11,552 nucleotides of DNA, taken from the NCBI GenBank assembly GCA_937884235.1, contig CALGBT010000170.1, forward strand, positions 1 to 11,552, read 5' to 3'. The translations under genes and the position numbers were made by a program. The notes beneath the pieces were generated by a model. It ran no database searches. It was not told the origin of the DNA and saw nothing but the letters and a program-made list of their open reading frames with translations. Of the stretch, positions 1 through 7,194 are shown in pieces. Origin of the DNA: an uncultured Pseudomonadota bacterium. Its GTDB lineage: Bacteria > Myxococcota_A > UBA9042 > CAIXZC01. Within the stretch, counting starts at the first letter, position 1, and each line of letters opens with the position of its first letter.

Positions 1-1
1 C

Positions 2-448
2 CTCAAGAAGGTGAAGCGCATCTCGTCGGATTCGAGGAGTGACTACTTCATGGGGTCCGACTTCACCTACGACGACCTCGGGGACCGGCACCCCACGAAG
101 GACAACCATCGGGTTCTGCGTGAGGAGAAGCTGGACGGCGAGTCCTGCTACGTTGTGGAGAGCACGCCGAAGAACCGGGACTACATCTACTCGCGGACGG
201 TGACCTGGGTCGTCAAGGAGAAGTGGATCGGGCTCAAACGGGAGTTCTACGACGAGGATGGAGATGCCCTCAAGACCCTGCGGGTCAAGTCCTCAAAGAA
301 GATCGACGGCTTCTGGATCATCGTCCATTCGGAAATGCACAACACCCAGAAGGAGCACCGGACCGTCATGAAGCTCGAAAATGTCAAAGTGGATAAGGGC
401 GTGCCCGAGTCGCAGTTCACCGAGCGCATGATGAAGCGGGGCCTTTGA
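2..448 (+). CDS. Outer membrane lipoprotein-sorting (LolA-like) protein, C-terminal part, 5' end outside window
   Basis: The reading frame is already open at the first base, so this is the last 148 residues of a longer protein; the GTG at 11 is an internal valine, not a start. The segment MGSDFTYDDLGDR, followed by a strand-rich stretch (WVVKEKWIGLKREFYDEDG, then KKIDGFWIIVHSEMHN), matches in style the C-terminal half of the periplasmic LolA-like family annotated as outer membrane lipoprotein-sorting protein (PF17131). That family has a half-open beta-barrel fold that binds acylated or hydrophobic cargo, and it is often encoded beside an MMPL/RND exporter and an outer-membrane barrel. The barrel gene starts 1 nt after this stop, which fits that arrangement. 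The cargo cannot be told. The signal peptide and N-terminal half are not in the window, so localisation is inferred from the family. Confidence 0.75.
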   Translation, partial: LKKVKRISSDSRSDYFMGSDFTYDDLGDRHPTKDNHRVLREEKLDGESCYVVESTPKNRDYIYSRTVTWVVKEKWIGLKREFYDEDGDALKTLRVKSSKKIDGFWIIVHSEMHNTQKEHRTVMKLENVKVDKGVPESQFTERMMKRGL

Positions 449-449
449 A

Positions 450-1697
450 ATGGAGGCGCTGCGACCACACAAAGCTCTGGTATTGCTTTTGCTGATTTCG
501 AGTGTCTCGTTGTCGGCCCCGGCCCGGGCCGAATCCACAGTTGACGGATACGCCCGGACCTACATGGGAATCCTGGCCGACGAGGGCATGGATTTCGCAA
601 TCATGCAGAACACGCTGGACGTGCGTCTTAGGCATACCGGGTCCCAGGGTGCATTTCTGGCCAACCCGTACCTCAACCACTACGACGATAGTAGCCTCGA
701 ATTGGGCCTTCGGCAGGTCTATGTCGACCTCTACTTCCCCTGGATGGACATCCGGGTCGGCCGGCAGCAGGTGGTGTGGGGCAAGGCCGATGGCGTCTTC
801 ATCACGGACGTGGTTTCGCCGAAGGACCTGCGGGAGTTTCTGCTCCCCGAATTCGAGGAGATCCGGCAGGGTATCACCGCGGTGAAGGCGAACTTCTACA
901 TCGGCGAACAGACCATCGAGTTGATCTGGGTGCCCGTCTTCACGGCTACCGGTCTGCCTGACGAAGGGTCCATGTGGCGCCCCGCGACGATGCTACCAGC
1001 TGGGGCTGTACTGGATAGCAGTCGTCAAGAAGTGCCTTTGGCCTTGGAGAACAGCGAGCTCTTCGCCCGGTACTCGGTGATGAGCTCCTGGGGCGATCTG
1101 GAGCTGGTCGGTGGGTGGATGTGGGATGACGATCCGGCGCTGCATCGGAAGGTGACCATGGACGTGCAAAGCGGCCAACCCGCCGTGACGATCACACCGG
1201 AGCATCACCGCTTGCCCATGGGGGGCCTGAGCTTCTCTACTGCTGCGGGCCCCTTCGTCCTGAAGACGGAAGCCGCGTACTACCACGAGAAGAGATTCCA
1301 GACGGAATCACCCTCCGACTCTGATGGTCTGCTCGAAAAGAGCTACATCCACTCGATGGTCGGTGCTTCGGTAAAGATCTGGGAGATTAACACAGGGGTT
1401 CAGTACATCCAGCGTGCGATCATCGACCACGACGACGGCCAGGTTGCGGAGCAGTTCGAGCACACCGTGACGGTGCTGCTTTCCATGGACTTCCTGCGGG
1501 AGACGTTGCATCTCTCCCTCTTCTCCTACGTCGGAATCGAGCCCTGGAACGCGCTGGTTCGCCCGACGGTTTCCTATGACTTCCCAGGTGGCATCCAGGC
1601 TCTGGTGGGCACCAACCTCTTCTTCGGCGATGAGGGGACTTTCGGACAGTTCGACTCGAACGACATGGTCTACGCGAAACTGAAGTACAGCTTTTGA
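450..1697 (+). CDS. DUF1302-like outer-membrane beta-barrel protein
   Basis: A 415-residue exported protein. Residues 1-27 form a signal peptide (basic MEALRPHK, hydrophobic VLLLLISSVSL, cleavage after ARA). The mature part is rich in alternating polar/hydrophobic strands and ends in a terminal phenylalanine (LKYSF), the usual barrel-insertion signal. The segments VGRQQVVWGKADG (103-115) and VVSPKDLREFLLPEFEEIR (121-139) resemble conserved parts of DUF1302-type barrels found next to RND exporters and LolA-like proteins. A likely role is the outer-membrane part of a hydrophobic-substrate or lipid export system; substrate unknown. The start ATG lies 1 nt after the upstream stop, with only a loose purine-rich stretch (aagcgggg) before it, so translation is probably coupled. 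The next gene begins 8 nt after this stop. An alginate-export-type barrel is the alternative family label. Confidence 0.75.
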   Translation: MEALRPHKALVLLLLISSVSLSAPARAESTVDGYARTYMGILADEGMDFAIMQNTLDVRLRHTGSQGAFLANPYLNHYDDSSLELGLRQVYVDLYFPWMDIRVGRQQVVWGKADGVFITDVVSPKDLREFLLPEFEEIRQGITAVKANFYIGEQTIELIWVPVFTATGLPDEGSMWRPATMLPAGAVLDSSRQEVPLALENSELFARYSVMSSWGDLELVGGWMWDDDPALHRKVTMDVQSGQPAVTITPEHHRLPMGGLSFSTAAGPFVLKTEAAYYHEKRFQTESPSDSDGLLEKSYIHSMVGASVKIWEINTGVQYIQRAIIDHDDGQVAEQFEHTVTVLLSMDFLRETLHLSLFSYVGIEPWNALVRPTVSYDFPGGIQALVGTNLFFGDEGTFGQFDSNDMVYAKLKYSF

Positions 1698-1705
1698 GCC
1701 CCGCT

Positions 1706-3277
1706 ATGACCACTCGCCGGCCGCTGCTAACCGGGACCATTGCCAGGTGCGCGATCGCCCTGTCGTGGGGGATGGCTTTGGTGTTGCTGACGTCAGTGGG
1801 TGCGGCACAAGAGAGACCGACTCCTCACAAGGCCTCCATCAATCCCGAGGAGGCAGAGGCTAGCGCAAAGATCCTGCCAGAGAAGCACTACTTCAGAGCC
1901 GGATTTGAGCGGTTGGGGCTGCTGGGCATCGGTGAGGCCTGGTACTGGGCTAACAAGAGCGTTAACGGCGTGGACTGGGATCTGCGCTGGGACCGGGAAA
2001 GCTGGAAGCAGAAGCTCATCACTTTCGAAGCCGTGCGGCTCGACAACAACGCATTCAACACCAACGCTTTGGGGCATGCTCTGGCGGGGACCGGTTACCA
2101 TCTGGTTTCCCGCGGAAATGGGTTGGAGGTCTGGGAGTCCTTTCTTTTCGACGTCGCGGCCTCCGTGCTCTGGGAGTACTTTGGCGAGTATCGCGAGAAG
2201 GTCAGCCTCAACGACCTCGTGTTGACGCCCATCGCCGGTTTGGCCATCGGTGAGACCTTGCACAACTTCGGTCTGTTATTCTCTCGGGCTCAGCCTTCTT
2301 TCAGCTATCGAGCCCTCGCCTGGGGACTCAATCCATTCCAAGCAGTCCACGACCAGATTGACGGTCGTCCCTGGCAGACGGCCTCAAGGCTCGATGAGTG
2401 GGGGATGCCTCGAGACCCGTGGCATCGGTTCGTCCTAGCGGCGGGTCACAGCTATGCCATCTCTGGTGCCGGGGACGACGTCCATGCAATCGACCTCTCA
2501 CTCAACGCGGAGCTTCTGCATCCAACTGGATTCATGAAGCGGGGTGGAGGTTCCGCTTTCTTCATGGATGGTGGCTATTACCGATTGATGACGCGGGGCG
2601 CGGTCAGCGTTGAAGGCGAACTTCAGAGATTCATATTCGGGGCACGCGCAGCTCCGCTGGGCTACGCCTGGCACCAGAAGAGAGGTGGTGGGCAGGGGCT
2701 CAGAGGACATGGGGTGCTGGTTGCACTGGGGCCGGCCTACGAGTATGCGCTGCATGAACTGCCAGGACATACGGACAGGCTCGCCATCGTACACCTGCCT
2801 GGCCCCACGGTGTTATGGGTGGCTCATATGGGGCGCCTGCGCTCCCGACTCACGTTAAACCTCTTCGGCGACTTCAGCCTCGTGCGCTCTTTGGGAGCCG
2901 ACCTCTTTCTTTCCTCGAATCGAGATGCCACCGTCCGGTCGGTGGTCATGGAACAGCAGTACTATTACGGGCTTGGGTGGACCGTCAATCCAGAGTGGGT
3001 ACTCACCCTTCACGGCTTTGAGGTGGGGGGATTCATGAAGTACCAGCAGTGGTGGTCCATCGACGGCCTTGATCGACACCAGGAGCTGGCCGACTCGGAC
3101 ATCATGCTGAACGACAGCCAGTTCATCTGGAGAGCATGGGCAGGGGTAACCGTGCCACGTACGCCCATTGCATTAAAGATCTCCATGGCCAATAGGACAC
3201 GTAAGGGAAGCATCGGACCACTGTCGTCGCACCACCGCGAGTCCATGCTCATTACCGACTTGACGCTGACCTTCTGA
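1706..3277 (+). CDS. DUF3943 domain protein, exported, probable outer-membrane protein
   Basis: A 523-residue protein from the ATG at 1706. A TTG at 1694 in the same frame overlaps the previous stop and would add four residues; neither start has a clear ribosome binding site, so coupling to the upstream gene is likely. The N-terminus is a signal peptide (TTRRPLLTGTIARC, then hydrophobic ALSWGMALVLLTSVGAA before QERP). The middle part carries the DUF3943 style: DNNAFNTNALGHALAGTGYH (113-132), LWEYFGEYREKVSLNDL, IAGLAIGE, then NPFQAVHD (209-216). The remaining ~300 residues are strand-rich with aromatic ends, and the protein ends ITDLTLTF, consistent with an outer-membrane barrel. DUF3943 has no known biochemical role that I can state. 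Being packed behind a LolA-like/barrel pair suggests a job in the same envelope module. Confidence 0.75.
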   Translation: MTTRRPLLTGTIARCAIALSWGMALVLLTSVGAAQERPTPHKASINPEEAEASAKILPEKHYFRAGFERLGLLGIGEAWYWANKSVNGVDWDLRWDRESWKQKLITFEAVRLDNNAFNTNALGHALAGTGYHLVSRGNGLEVWESFLFDVAASVLWEYFGEYREKVSLNDLVLTPIAGLAIGETLHNFGLLFSRAQPSFSYRALAWGLNPFQAVHDQIDGRPWQTASRLDEWGMPRDPWHRFVLAAGHSYAISGAGDDVHAIDLSLNAELLHPTGFMKRGGGSAFFMDGGYYRLMTRGAVSVEGELQRFIFGARAAPLGYAWHQKRGGGQGLRGHGVLVALGPAYEYALHELPGHTDRLAIVHLPGPTVLWVAHMGRLRSRLTLNLFGDFSLVRSLGADLFLSSNRDATVRSVVMEQQYYYGLGWTVNPEWVLTLHGFEVGGFMKYQQWWSIDGLDRHQELADSDIMLNDSQFIWRAWAGVTVPRTPIALKISMANRTRKGSIGPLSSHHRESMLITDLTLTF

Positions 3278-3283
3278 AGCACG

Positions 3284-3318
3284 ATGTCGAAAGCGCCGTA
3301 GAACGTCGGCGACGACAT
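3284..3318. terminator. Hairpin between convergent genes, possible terminator
   Basis: Seven bases after the DUF3943 stop there is an interrupted inverted repeat: ATGTCG (3284-3289) pairs with CGACAT (3313-3318), and CGCCG (3294-3298) pairs with CGGCG (3307-3311), leaving an 8-nt loop and an unequal 4/1 bulge. There is no T-run on either side, so it is not a canonical intrinsic terminator. Its place between converging genes suggests 3'-end formation for one or both. The rest of 3278-3431 shows no gene. Confidence 0.35.
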
Positions 3319-3431
3319 TCAATGTGCACACGAAAGGGAGCTCAGTCCTTGCTACGCGATCAAGGGCGGGTACCGTTGGTCGAACTGGGTAATCCTTGGA
3401 ATCAGAGGGGTCCGGAAGAGAGGGCGAGTAA

Positions 3432-4343
3432 CTACAGGATCGACAATGTCACACCGATGACCCCTGGCCCTACCGTCGGTGCGAGATGAATCGATAATCC
3501 GTCGCTCTTCTCCGGTCCCTCGCTATCCCTGAGGTGCAGGTGAGGGATCGCCAGTCCCACCGCACTCCCCACCACCGCGCCGACGATGACATCCGTCCAG
3601 AAATGCTCCCCCGCCAGTACCTGGCTCACGCCTGTACCAACCGCCAGAAGATGGGTCCCGAGCCAGACTGGGATGACCATCCCTGAGTCAGCGTGCCGCT
3701 TCGTGAACAGGTAGCTGTATGCGGTCGCCATTGCAAACGCGTTGGCAGTGTGCCCCGAATAGAAAGACATGGCCGCGTCTGCTTGGGACCGCTCAGTGAC
3801 GGAGACGTCGGGATCGTAGGCATAGGGACGTGGCCTCCGAACGGCGAGTTTGGTGACTTGGAACAGCGCGTTGTTGACCAGCGCCGTCTCACCCAGGACC
3901 ACGACATCGGTGGCCCATCCTGACCAACCATCCGCGGTATCGGAGATGGCGACGTCGATGAGGTCGAACACGAAGGGCAAGGCAACGGCTGAGCCCACCA
4001 GTATGTTGGCGACGACGGCAGCGGAGTCTGACCTGAAGCCCACGACCGTCCGGTCGAACGGGTTCAATGAGCCTCGATCGCAGAGAGGCCCGCAATGGGG
4101 TCCAGATAGTTCATCCATCAAGACGACCGGGGCGCCGGCGATGACCGCGGTGATCACGATGGCGGGAAGGTCGACGGCAAGGTCGACCTCGAAGGGAGAG
4201 CGCGTCTGAGGATCCGCCACAGTATCGGCCATAGCGGGGACCACCCCAAGACAGCCCCAGGCGATTGCCACGACGACTACCCGGTGCGCCAGCTGCCGCA
4301 CCGCTCCCCCGCTTAAGTCCGTCTGTGCTTTGTCATTATCCAT
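3432..4343 (-). CDS. Exported/membrane PAP2-family phosphatase with altered motif 3
   Basis: A 303-residue protein. The ATG at 4343 was chosen over the in-frame GTG at 4397 because GGGAGG sits 6 nt before it. Residues 1-39 form a long signal segment (hydrophobic VVVVAIAWGCLGVV, then AMA before D). Several hydrophobic segments follow. PAP2 (type 2 phosphatidic acid phosphatase) motifs are present in order: KLAVRRPRP (KxxxxxxRP, K165-P173), YSGH (195-198, catalytic His198), and SQVLAGEHFWTD (240-251), where His247 and Asp251 match SRxxxxxHxxxD but the usual arginine is Gln241. An upstream part with CGPLCDR and NPFDR is typical of a subfamily I associate with Myxococcota. Such enzymes dephosphorylate lipid phosphates such as phosphatidate, undecaprenyl pyrophosphate or lipid A on the periplasmic face; the substrate here is unknown. 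Activity may be altered by the Gln substitution. Confidence 0.85.
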   Translation of the reverse strand: MDNDKAQTDLSGGAVRQLAHRVVVVAIAWGCLGVVPAMADTVADPQTRSPFEVDLAVDLPAIVITAVIAGAPVVLMDELSGPHCGPLCDRGSLNPFDRTVVGFRSDSAAVVANILVGSAVALPFVFDLIDVAISDTADGWSGWATDVVVLGETALVNNALFQVTKLAVRRPRPYAYDPDVSVTERSQADAAMSFYSGHTANAFAMATAYSYLFTKRHADSGMVIPVWLGTHLLAVGTGVSQVLAGEHFWTDVIVGAVVGSAVGLAIPHLHLRDSEGPEKSDGLSIHLAPTVGPGVIGVTLSIL

Positions 4344-4828
4344 CTGCAGCCTCCCGGGGTAGGACCGAGTTCCGTATCTAAGGTAGCGTAGCGCCACCGG
4401 TGTACCGCCCGGTAATCATGTCTCGTTTCCCTGCGCAAAACCAGTTGAAACGGGGCCGAGAGTTACGCATACCCCAAAAGAGACAAAGTACTGCTTCGAC
4501 GGCTTACGGTCTAGCAGCTTCTTCCCGGTAGGGTCGAGGACTGGCGTAGTACCTGTAGGTTTGGCCCATCTGTTTCTCCCCGTTTCCTCTGGGAGTGCCT
4601 CAATCTCCAAACCATGAGCCTATCTCCAGCCCCCTCCTCATCGCACGCAGCGTGCGGATTTCCAGCGCCACGCATTCCTGCACACTTCGCATCAAGGGTT
4701 ATGGGAACGGTGTGCTGAACGCAGAAGTCGCAGGTCCAAAAGGAAACTGCAGAACTTGCGTTACACAATCCAGAGCCGGAGTGGTGTCATTCGTTTTGGG
4801 GGGATGTGCCCGGGTGGTGCGACTCAGC
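4344..4828. other. 485-bp intergenic region without an intact gene
   Basis: Between the TolB-like gene and the PAP2 gene, both on the minus strand, no reading frame has a credible start plus recognisable family. The PAP2 ribosome binding site lies at its low-coordinate edge. A perfect 6-bp inverted repeat with a 3-nt loop (CGCACG-CAG-CGTGCG, 4642-4656) and fragments resembling a recombinase C-terminus (separate entry) are the only structures I see. The region looks like decayed DNA rather than a regulatory spacer. Confidence 0.6.
4540..4642 (-). pseudogene. Possible remnant of a serine recombinase C-terminus
   Basis: Read on the minus strand, one frame gives DEEGAGDRLM followed by RHSQRKRG (about 4642-4577), and after a shift to another frame QTYRYYAS (4563-4540). 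Large serine recombinases associated with phages and mobile elements commonly carry a C-terminal stretch of the form D-x-x-G-x-R-M-x-P-x-H-x-x-K-x-G-x-R-YRYYVS, so the order and spacing fit a frameshifted leftover. No catalytic N-terminal domain or complete zinc ribbon is visible, so it would be a dead fragment. The match is short and relies on my memory of the family motif; chance similarity is quite possible. Confidence 0.28.
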
Positions 4829-6073
4829 TCAGAAACCAACCCCAAGGCTACCCGCGAATGTAGCCTGGAAATCGTCGGAACTGTCCCATGGTATCAGCGC
4901 CAGGATCGCCTCCATACCAGCTTGAATGGAGAAATGCCTGGCAACGTGAAAGATGTAGGTCACCCGCGGGGTGATGCCAGTGCCGATGAACTCGCCAGTT
5001 TCTTCATGCGTGTAGCTATCTTCGTAAAAATCATAGAGATATATCCACAGGTCCACATCAGCACCGAACCGAAGCTCGTGTCTGCCGGCACTACCTAAAA
5101 ACAGCGGATAGCCCATTGAGAGGCCAACGGAGCCGGAATATACGGCGTCGTCGACAGCTTCAGTCCATCCACCCTGGAGCAATTGCAAGTAGAAGTTGTC
5201 CCAGCGCAGCGTGAAGAATCCGGCGTTGAAACCAAGGCCCATGGTGGAGACGTTTATACTCAAAGCACTCCACTCTGTCTTGGTTCGATAATAGCTGGGG
5301 GAGCCGGCAACGCACTCCCGCAACTCTCGAGCCTCCAGGGCGTAGGGACTGTCTGGCCCGACCTGATTGCTGAATTCGTCAATCGCGGCGACTCGGGCGG
5401 CAGCGGGGATACGAGTATTCTCGACCAGTGTCGTCAGGCGCACCCACTCCTCGTGCTGGGATTCCGCCTGCTCCCCCAGGCCGACGTAGCGATGGCCTCC
5501 GTCGACAGCACTTGCGGCAGACTCTTCAAGGGGGCGTTGGGGGGCCTGCTCGGTGCTTCCCACGAGCTTGACGACCAACTCGTCGAGGGCCTCAGTAAGC
5601 CGGTCCTCGAGGCCACCCGCCGGCTCGGACTTCACCTTGACAGTGGCTCCCCCTTGGCTTGCTTCCGTCGCCAGATCGACAATCTCCGCTTTCACAATGA
5701 CGCGTGAGCCGATGCGCATCAGAGAAGTGATGAGGATCCGGTCAGCAGCCAGGGACCGGCCCAGCGGTACCTGACAACTCCTGTCGTAGCACGCTTTGTA
5801 AGATTCTTTCTTCTCGTGCCGCACAAGCTGCTTGACGGCTGCGGCCTGCCGCCCTCGGTCGATAACAACGTATCTTCCGGTCTCGGCAAGCAGACCTCGC
5901 AGATACTCGGTCAGGTTATTAGTGACGGCGCTTTCCAGCACTCCGTCACCATCCTGAACATCCATCACTGCCAACAGAGGCCGGACCTCGCCGCGCACAA
6001 CGGTTGGCCCAACCAACAACAAAGCAACTGCCAGGCAGGCGATGGTCCCAATCAAGATTCGTTGCTTATGCAT
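4829..6073 (-). CDS. Exported TolB/LpoB-like domain protein with probable C-terminal beta-barrel
   Basis: A 414-residue protein. The ATG at 6073 was chosen because GGAG lies 6 nt before it and a promoter ends about 24 nt upstream; an in-frame GTG at 6085 is the alternative. Residues 1-28 are a signal peptide (HKQRI, hydrophobic LIGTIACLAVALLLVG). Residues ~30-175 match in style the periplasmic TolB N-terminal/LpoB/CsgG-like family common in Myxococcota: LAVMDVQDGDG, LTEYLRGLLAETGRYVVIDR, SYKACYDRSCQVPLG (91-105, Cys95/Cys100 possibly disulphide-bonded), then LAADRILITSLMRIG. A linker of ~85 residues follows. The last ~145 residues are strand-rich with aromatic residues and end in SLGVGF, typical of a small outer-membrane barrel. 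Function unknown; the architecture suggests a sensor or scaffold anchored in the outer membrane. It has its own promoter. Confidence 0.7.
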   Translation of the reverse strand: MHKQRILIGTIACLAVALLLVGPTVVRGEVRPLLAVMDVQDGDGVLESAVTNNLTEYLRGLLAETGRYVVIDRGRQAAAVKQLVRHEKKESYKACYDRSCQVPLGRSLAADRILITSLMRIGSRVIVKAEIVDLATEASQGGATVKVKSEPAGGLEDRLTEALDELVVKLVGSTEQAPQRPLEESAASAVDGGHRYVGLGEQAESQHEEWVRLTTLVENTRIPAAARVAAIDEFSNQVGPDSPYALEARELRECVAGSPSYYRTKTEWSALSINVSTMGLGFNAGFFTLRWDNFYLQLLQGGWTEAVDDAVYSGSVGLSMGYPLFLGSAGRHELRFGADVDLWIYLYDFYEDSYTHEETGEFIGTGITPRVTYIFHVARHFSIQAGMEAILALIPWDSSDDFQATFAGSLGVGF

Positions 6074-6102
6074 CAGGCTCTCCACTGCATTACGGTCGAG
6101 AC

Positions 6103-6131
6103 ACTATCGCACCGCTCCCAAGCACTGTCAA
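6103..6131 (-). promoter_or_regulatory. Sigma70-type promoter for the TolB-like/barrel gene
   Basis: On the minus strand a perfect TTGACA (-35, 6131-6126) is followed after exactly 17 bp by GATAGT (-10, 6108-6103; four of six bases match TATAAT). Transcription would start near 6096, giving a short leader of about 24 nt that contains GGAG 6 nt before the ATG at 6073. This supports that start and separates this gene from the nuclease cassette upstream. Confidence 0.7.
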
Positions 6132-6132
6132 C

Positions 6133-6154
6133 GGCCCCCTTCCCCGGTGGGGCC
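6133..6154. terminator. GC hairpin upstream of the promoter, possible 3' end of the nuclease cassette
   Basis: GGCCCC (6133-6138) pairs with GGGGCC (6149-6154); an alternative inner pairing is CCCC (6142-6145) with GGGG (6149-6152). It abuts the -35 box of the TolB-like gene. No T-run follows, so it could equally be an operator-like element or a chance G/C symmetry. It lies 282 nt beyond the stop of the partner gene. Confidence 0.22.
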
Positions 6155-6435
6155 TGCACCAAATGCTGGGGTGGTGCCGCCACCTCAACCTACGAGTCGC
6201 ATTCCCGATACCAGTGAATGGCCACCTCGACGATGTCGCCTATGGCACAGCGAGTTGGCGTCGCTTTGCTCCTTGCCGGTGCCGCACTGGGAGCAAATCT
6301 CGGCTCCCGCTCCAGCAAGAAATGGCGGTCGCTTTTGTCTTTGCGGACCACGAGAGTGGACGTGGACAGAGGAGTGCACCTGGACGTGGCCGATCCACTA
6401 CCGGTGAGGGACACCGCCCGCCAGCGCTGATTAGG

Positions 6436-7194
6436 TCAAAACATGAATCCGGGTCCTCCGACAGCGACCACCTCGCATTCTCTGGCGGGCAGATAGCTGT
6501 CAGTGTAAATGTCGGCACAGCGCGTGACTTGCTCTCGGCCCAGCCCGGTGTGAATGTGAAGGACCACTCGGACGACCCCGTCCTCGAACCTGACTTCCGG
6601 CGCCAGAGACTCGATGTCAGATTTGCCCTGCGTCCAACCAAGCTCGTCCACCAGGTCCTGGAGCGACTGGTTGTGCCTGGAGGGTCGACGCTTGCCAGCC
6701 AGATGCGCCAGGGTCGGTGCCATGACGTGCTCCACATCCCAGTGGATTCCGTGCCACTCCGCTCCCACCTCATGCAATTCACGCATCAACAGGGACGCAC
6801 TCAAGTAGGCCAGCGCCGAACCGTCCCCGTCACTCACCTGGAGCGGATGAAGAATTTCGTCCTCAACCCACGGTGGCGATTCCAGGGGCTGACCTGCAGG
6901 CACCGCAGCAATGGACCTGTAGGCATCACTCTCTTCCGAGAAGGCGACGACGCGCCCGTTGCCGTTACCGCCTGAATGATAAAGGTAGGTAAGCAAACGG
7001 TAGCCGGGACGCAGTCTTACGTTTGGAAAGACATCAAACAGGGCCCCAGCATCGAAGTCTGCGCGGCACCACTCGTGAGGCCCCCTATTACGCAACTTCT
7101 TGCGAACGGCGAGCGCACGTTTGCGGTAGCGCTCGACCACCTCCGAGGGGAAGACCTCTCTGGTCTTCGGACCGCTCTGTCTGCCTGAACTCAT
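6436..7194 (-). CDS. Uncharacterised protein translationally coupled to the nuclease-like gene
   Basis: A 252-residue soluble protein that I cannot assign to a family. Its ATG (7194-7192) overlaps the stop of the upstream nuclease-like gene in an ATGA arrangement, and its own ribosome binding site is weak, so translational coupling is likely. Residues 15-45 are basic and helical (VVERYRKRALAVRKKLRNRG). The middle has LRPGYRLLTYLYHSGGNGNG (61-80). It is followed by a DGDGSALAYLSASLLMREL segment and EWHGIHW (146-152). The C-terminal part (200-252) is predicted-looking strands and contains HIHTG. No signal peptide, transmembrane helix or methyltransferase motif is visible. Coupling suggests a partner, specificity or immunity-type subunit for the nuclease; this is inference from position only. 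Confidence 0.65.
   Translation of the reverse strand: MSSGRQSGPKTREVFPSEVVERYRKRALAVRKKLRNRGPHEWCRADFDAGALFDVFPNVRLRPGYRLLTYLYHSGGNGNGRVVAFSEESDAYRSIAAVPAGQPLESPPWVEDEILHPLQVSDGDGSALAYLSASLLMRELHEVGAEWHGIHWDVEHVMAPTLAHLAGKRRPSRHNQSLQDLVDELGWTQGKSDIESLAPEVRFEDGVVRVVLHIHTGLGREQVTRCADIYTDSYLPARECEVVAVGGPGFMF

Larger units (their letters stand above)
6074..6435. other. 362-bp intergenic region with promoter and hairpin, possible small ORF
   Basis: This spacer separates the nuclease cassette from the TolB-like gene. It holds the promoter of the latter and a G/C hairpin (both listed separately). A 74-codon minus-strand frame, GTG at 6414 to TAG at 6190, begins 21 nt after the partner gene's stop and has GC-rich third positions (my count is about 69%). 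It has only a weak upstream ggcggg and matches no family I know, so I do not call it a gene. The 9-mer TGGACGTGG occurs twice, 24 bp apart (6357-6365 and 6381-6389). Confidence 0.5.

Noticed and set aside
4416..4610. 64-codon minus-strand frame upstream of the PAP2 gene
   Set aside because: It begins with TTG without a properly spaced ribosome binding site and resembles no protein I know; it may overlap decayed DNA.
4642..4656. Perfect 6-bp inverted repeat CGCACG-CAG-CGTGCG as a terminator or integron site
   Set aside because: No T-run follows on either strand and no attC-type core sites are present, so neither call is supported.
4595..5098. 167-codon plus-strand open frame across the intergenic gap
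   Set aside because: Half of it is antisense to the TolB-like gene end, and the composition and lack of motifs do not support a gene.
5183..5707. 174-codon plus-strand open frame
   Set aside because: Fully inside and antisense to the TolB-like gene, with no start signal or motif.
6185..6379. Minus-strand CSQCG motif resembling half a zinc ribbon
   Set aside because: Only one CxxC pair is present, the second pair needed for a transposase-type ribbon is missing, and the frame has no start signal.
6004..6975. 323-codon plus-strand open frame
   Set aside because: It lies antisense to the TolB-like start, the spacer and the coupled partner gene, lacks any recognisable motif, and reads as Arg/Pro/Ser-rich low-quality protein typical of the opposite strand of GC-rich genes.
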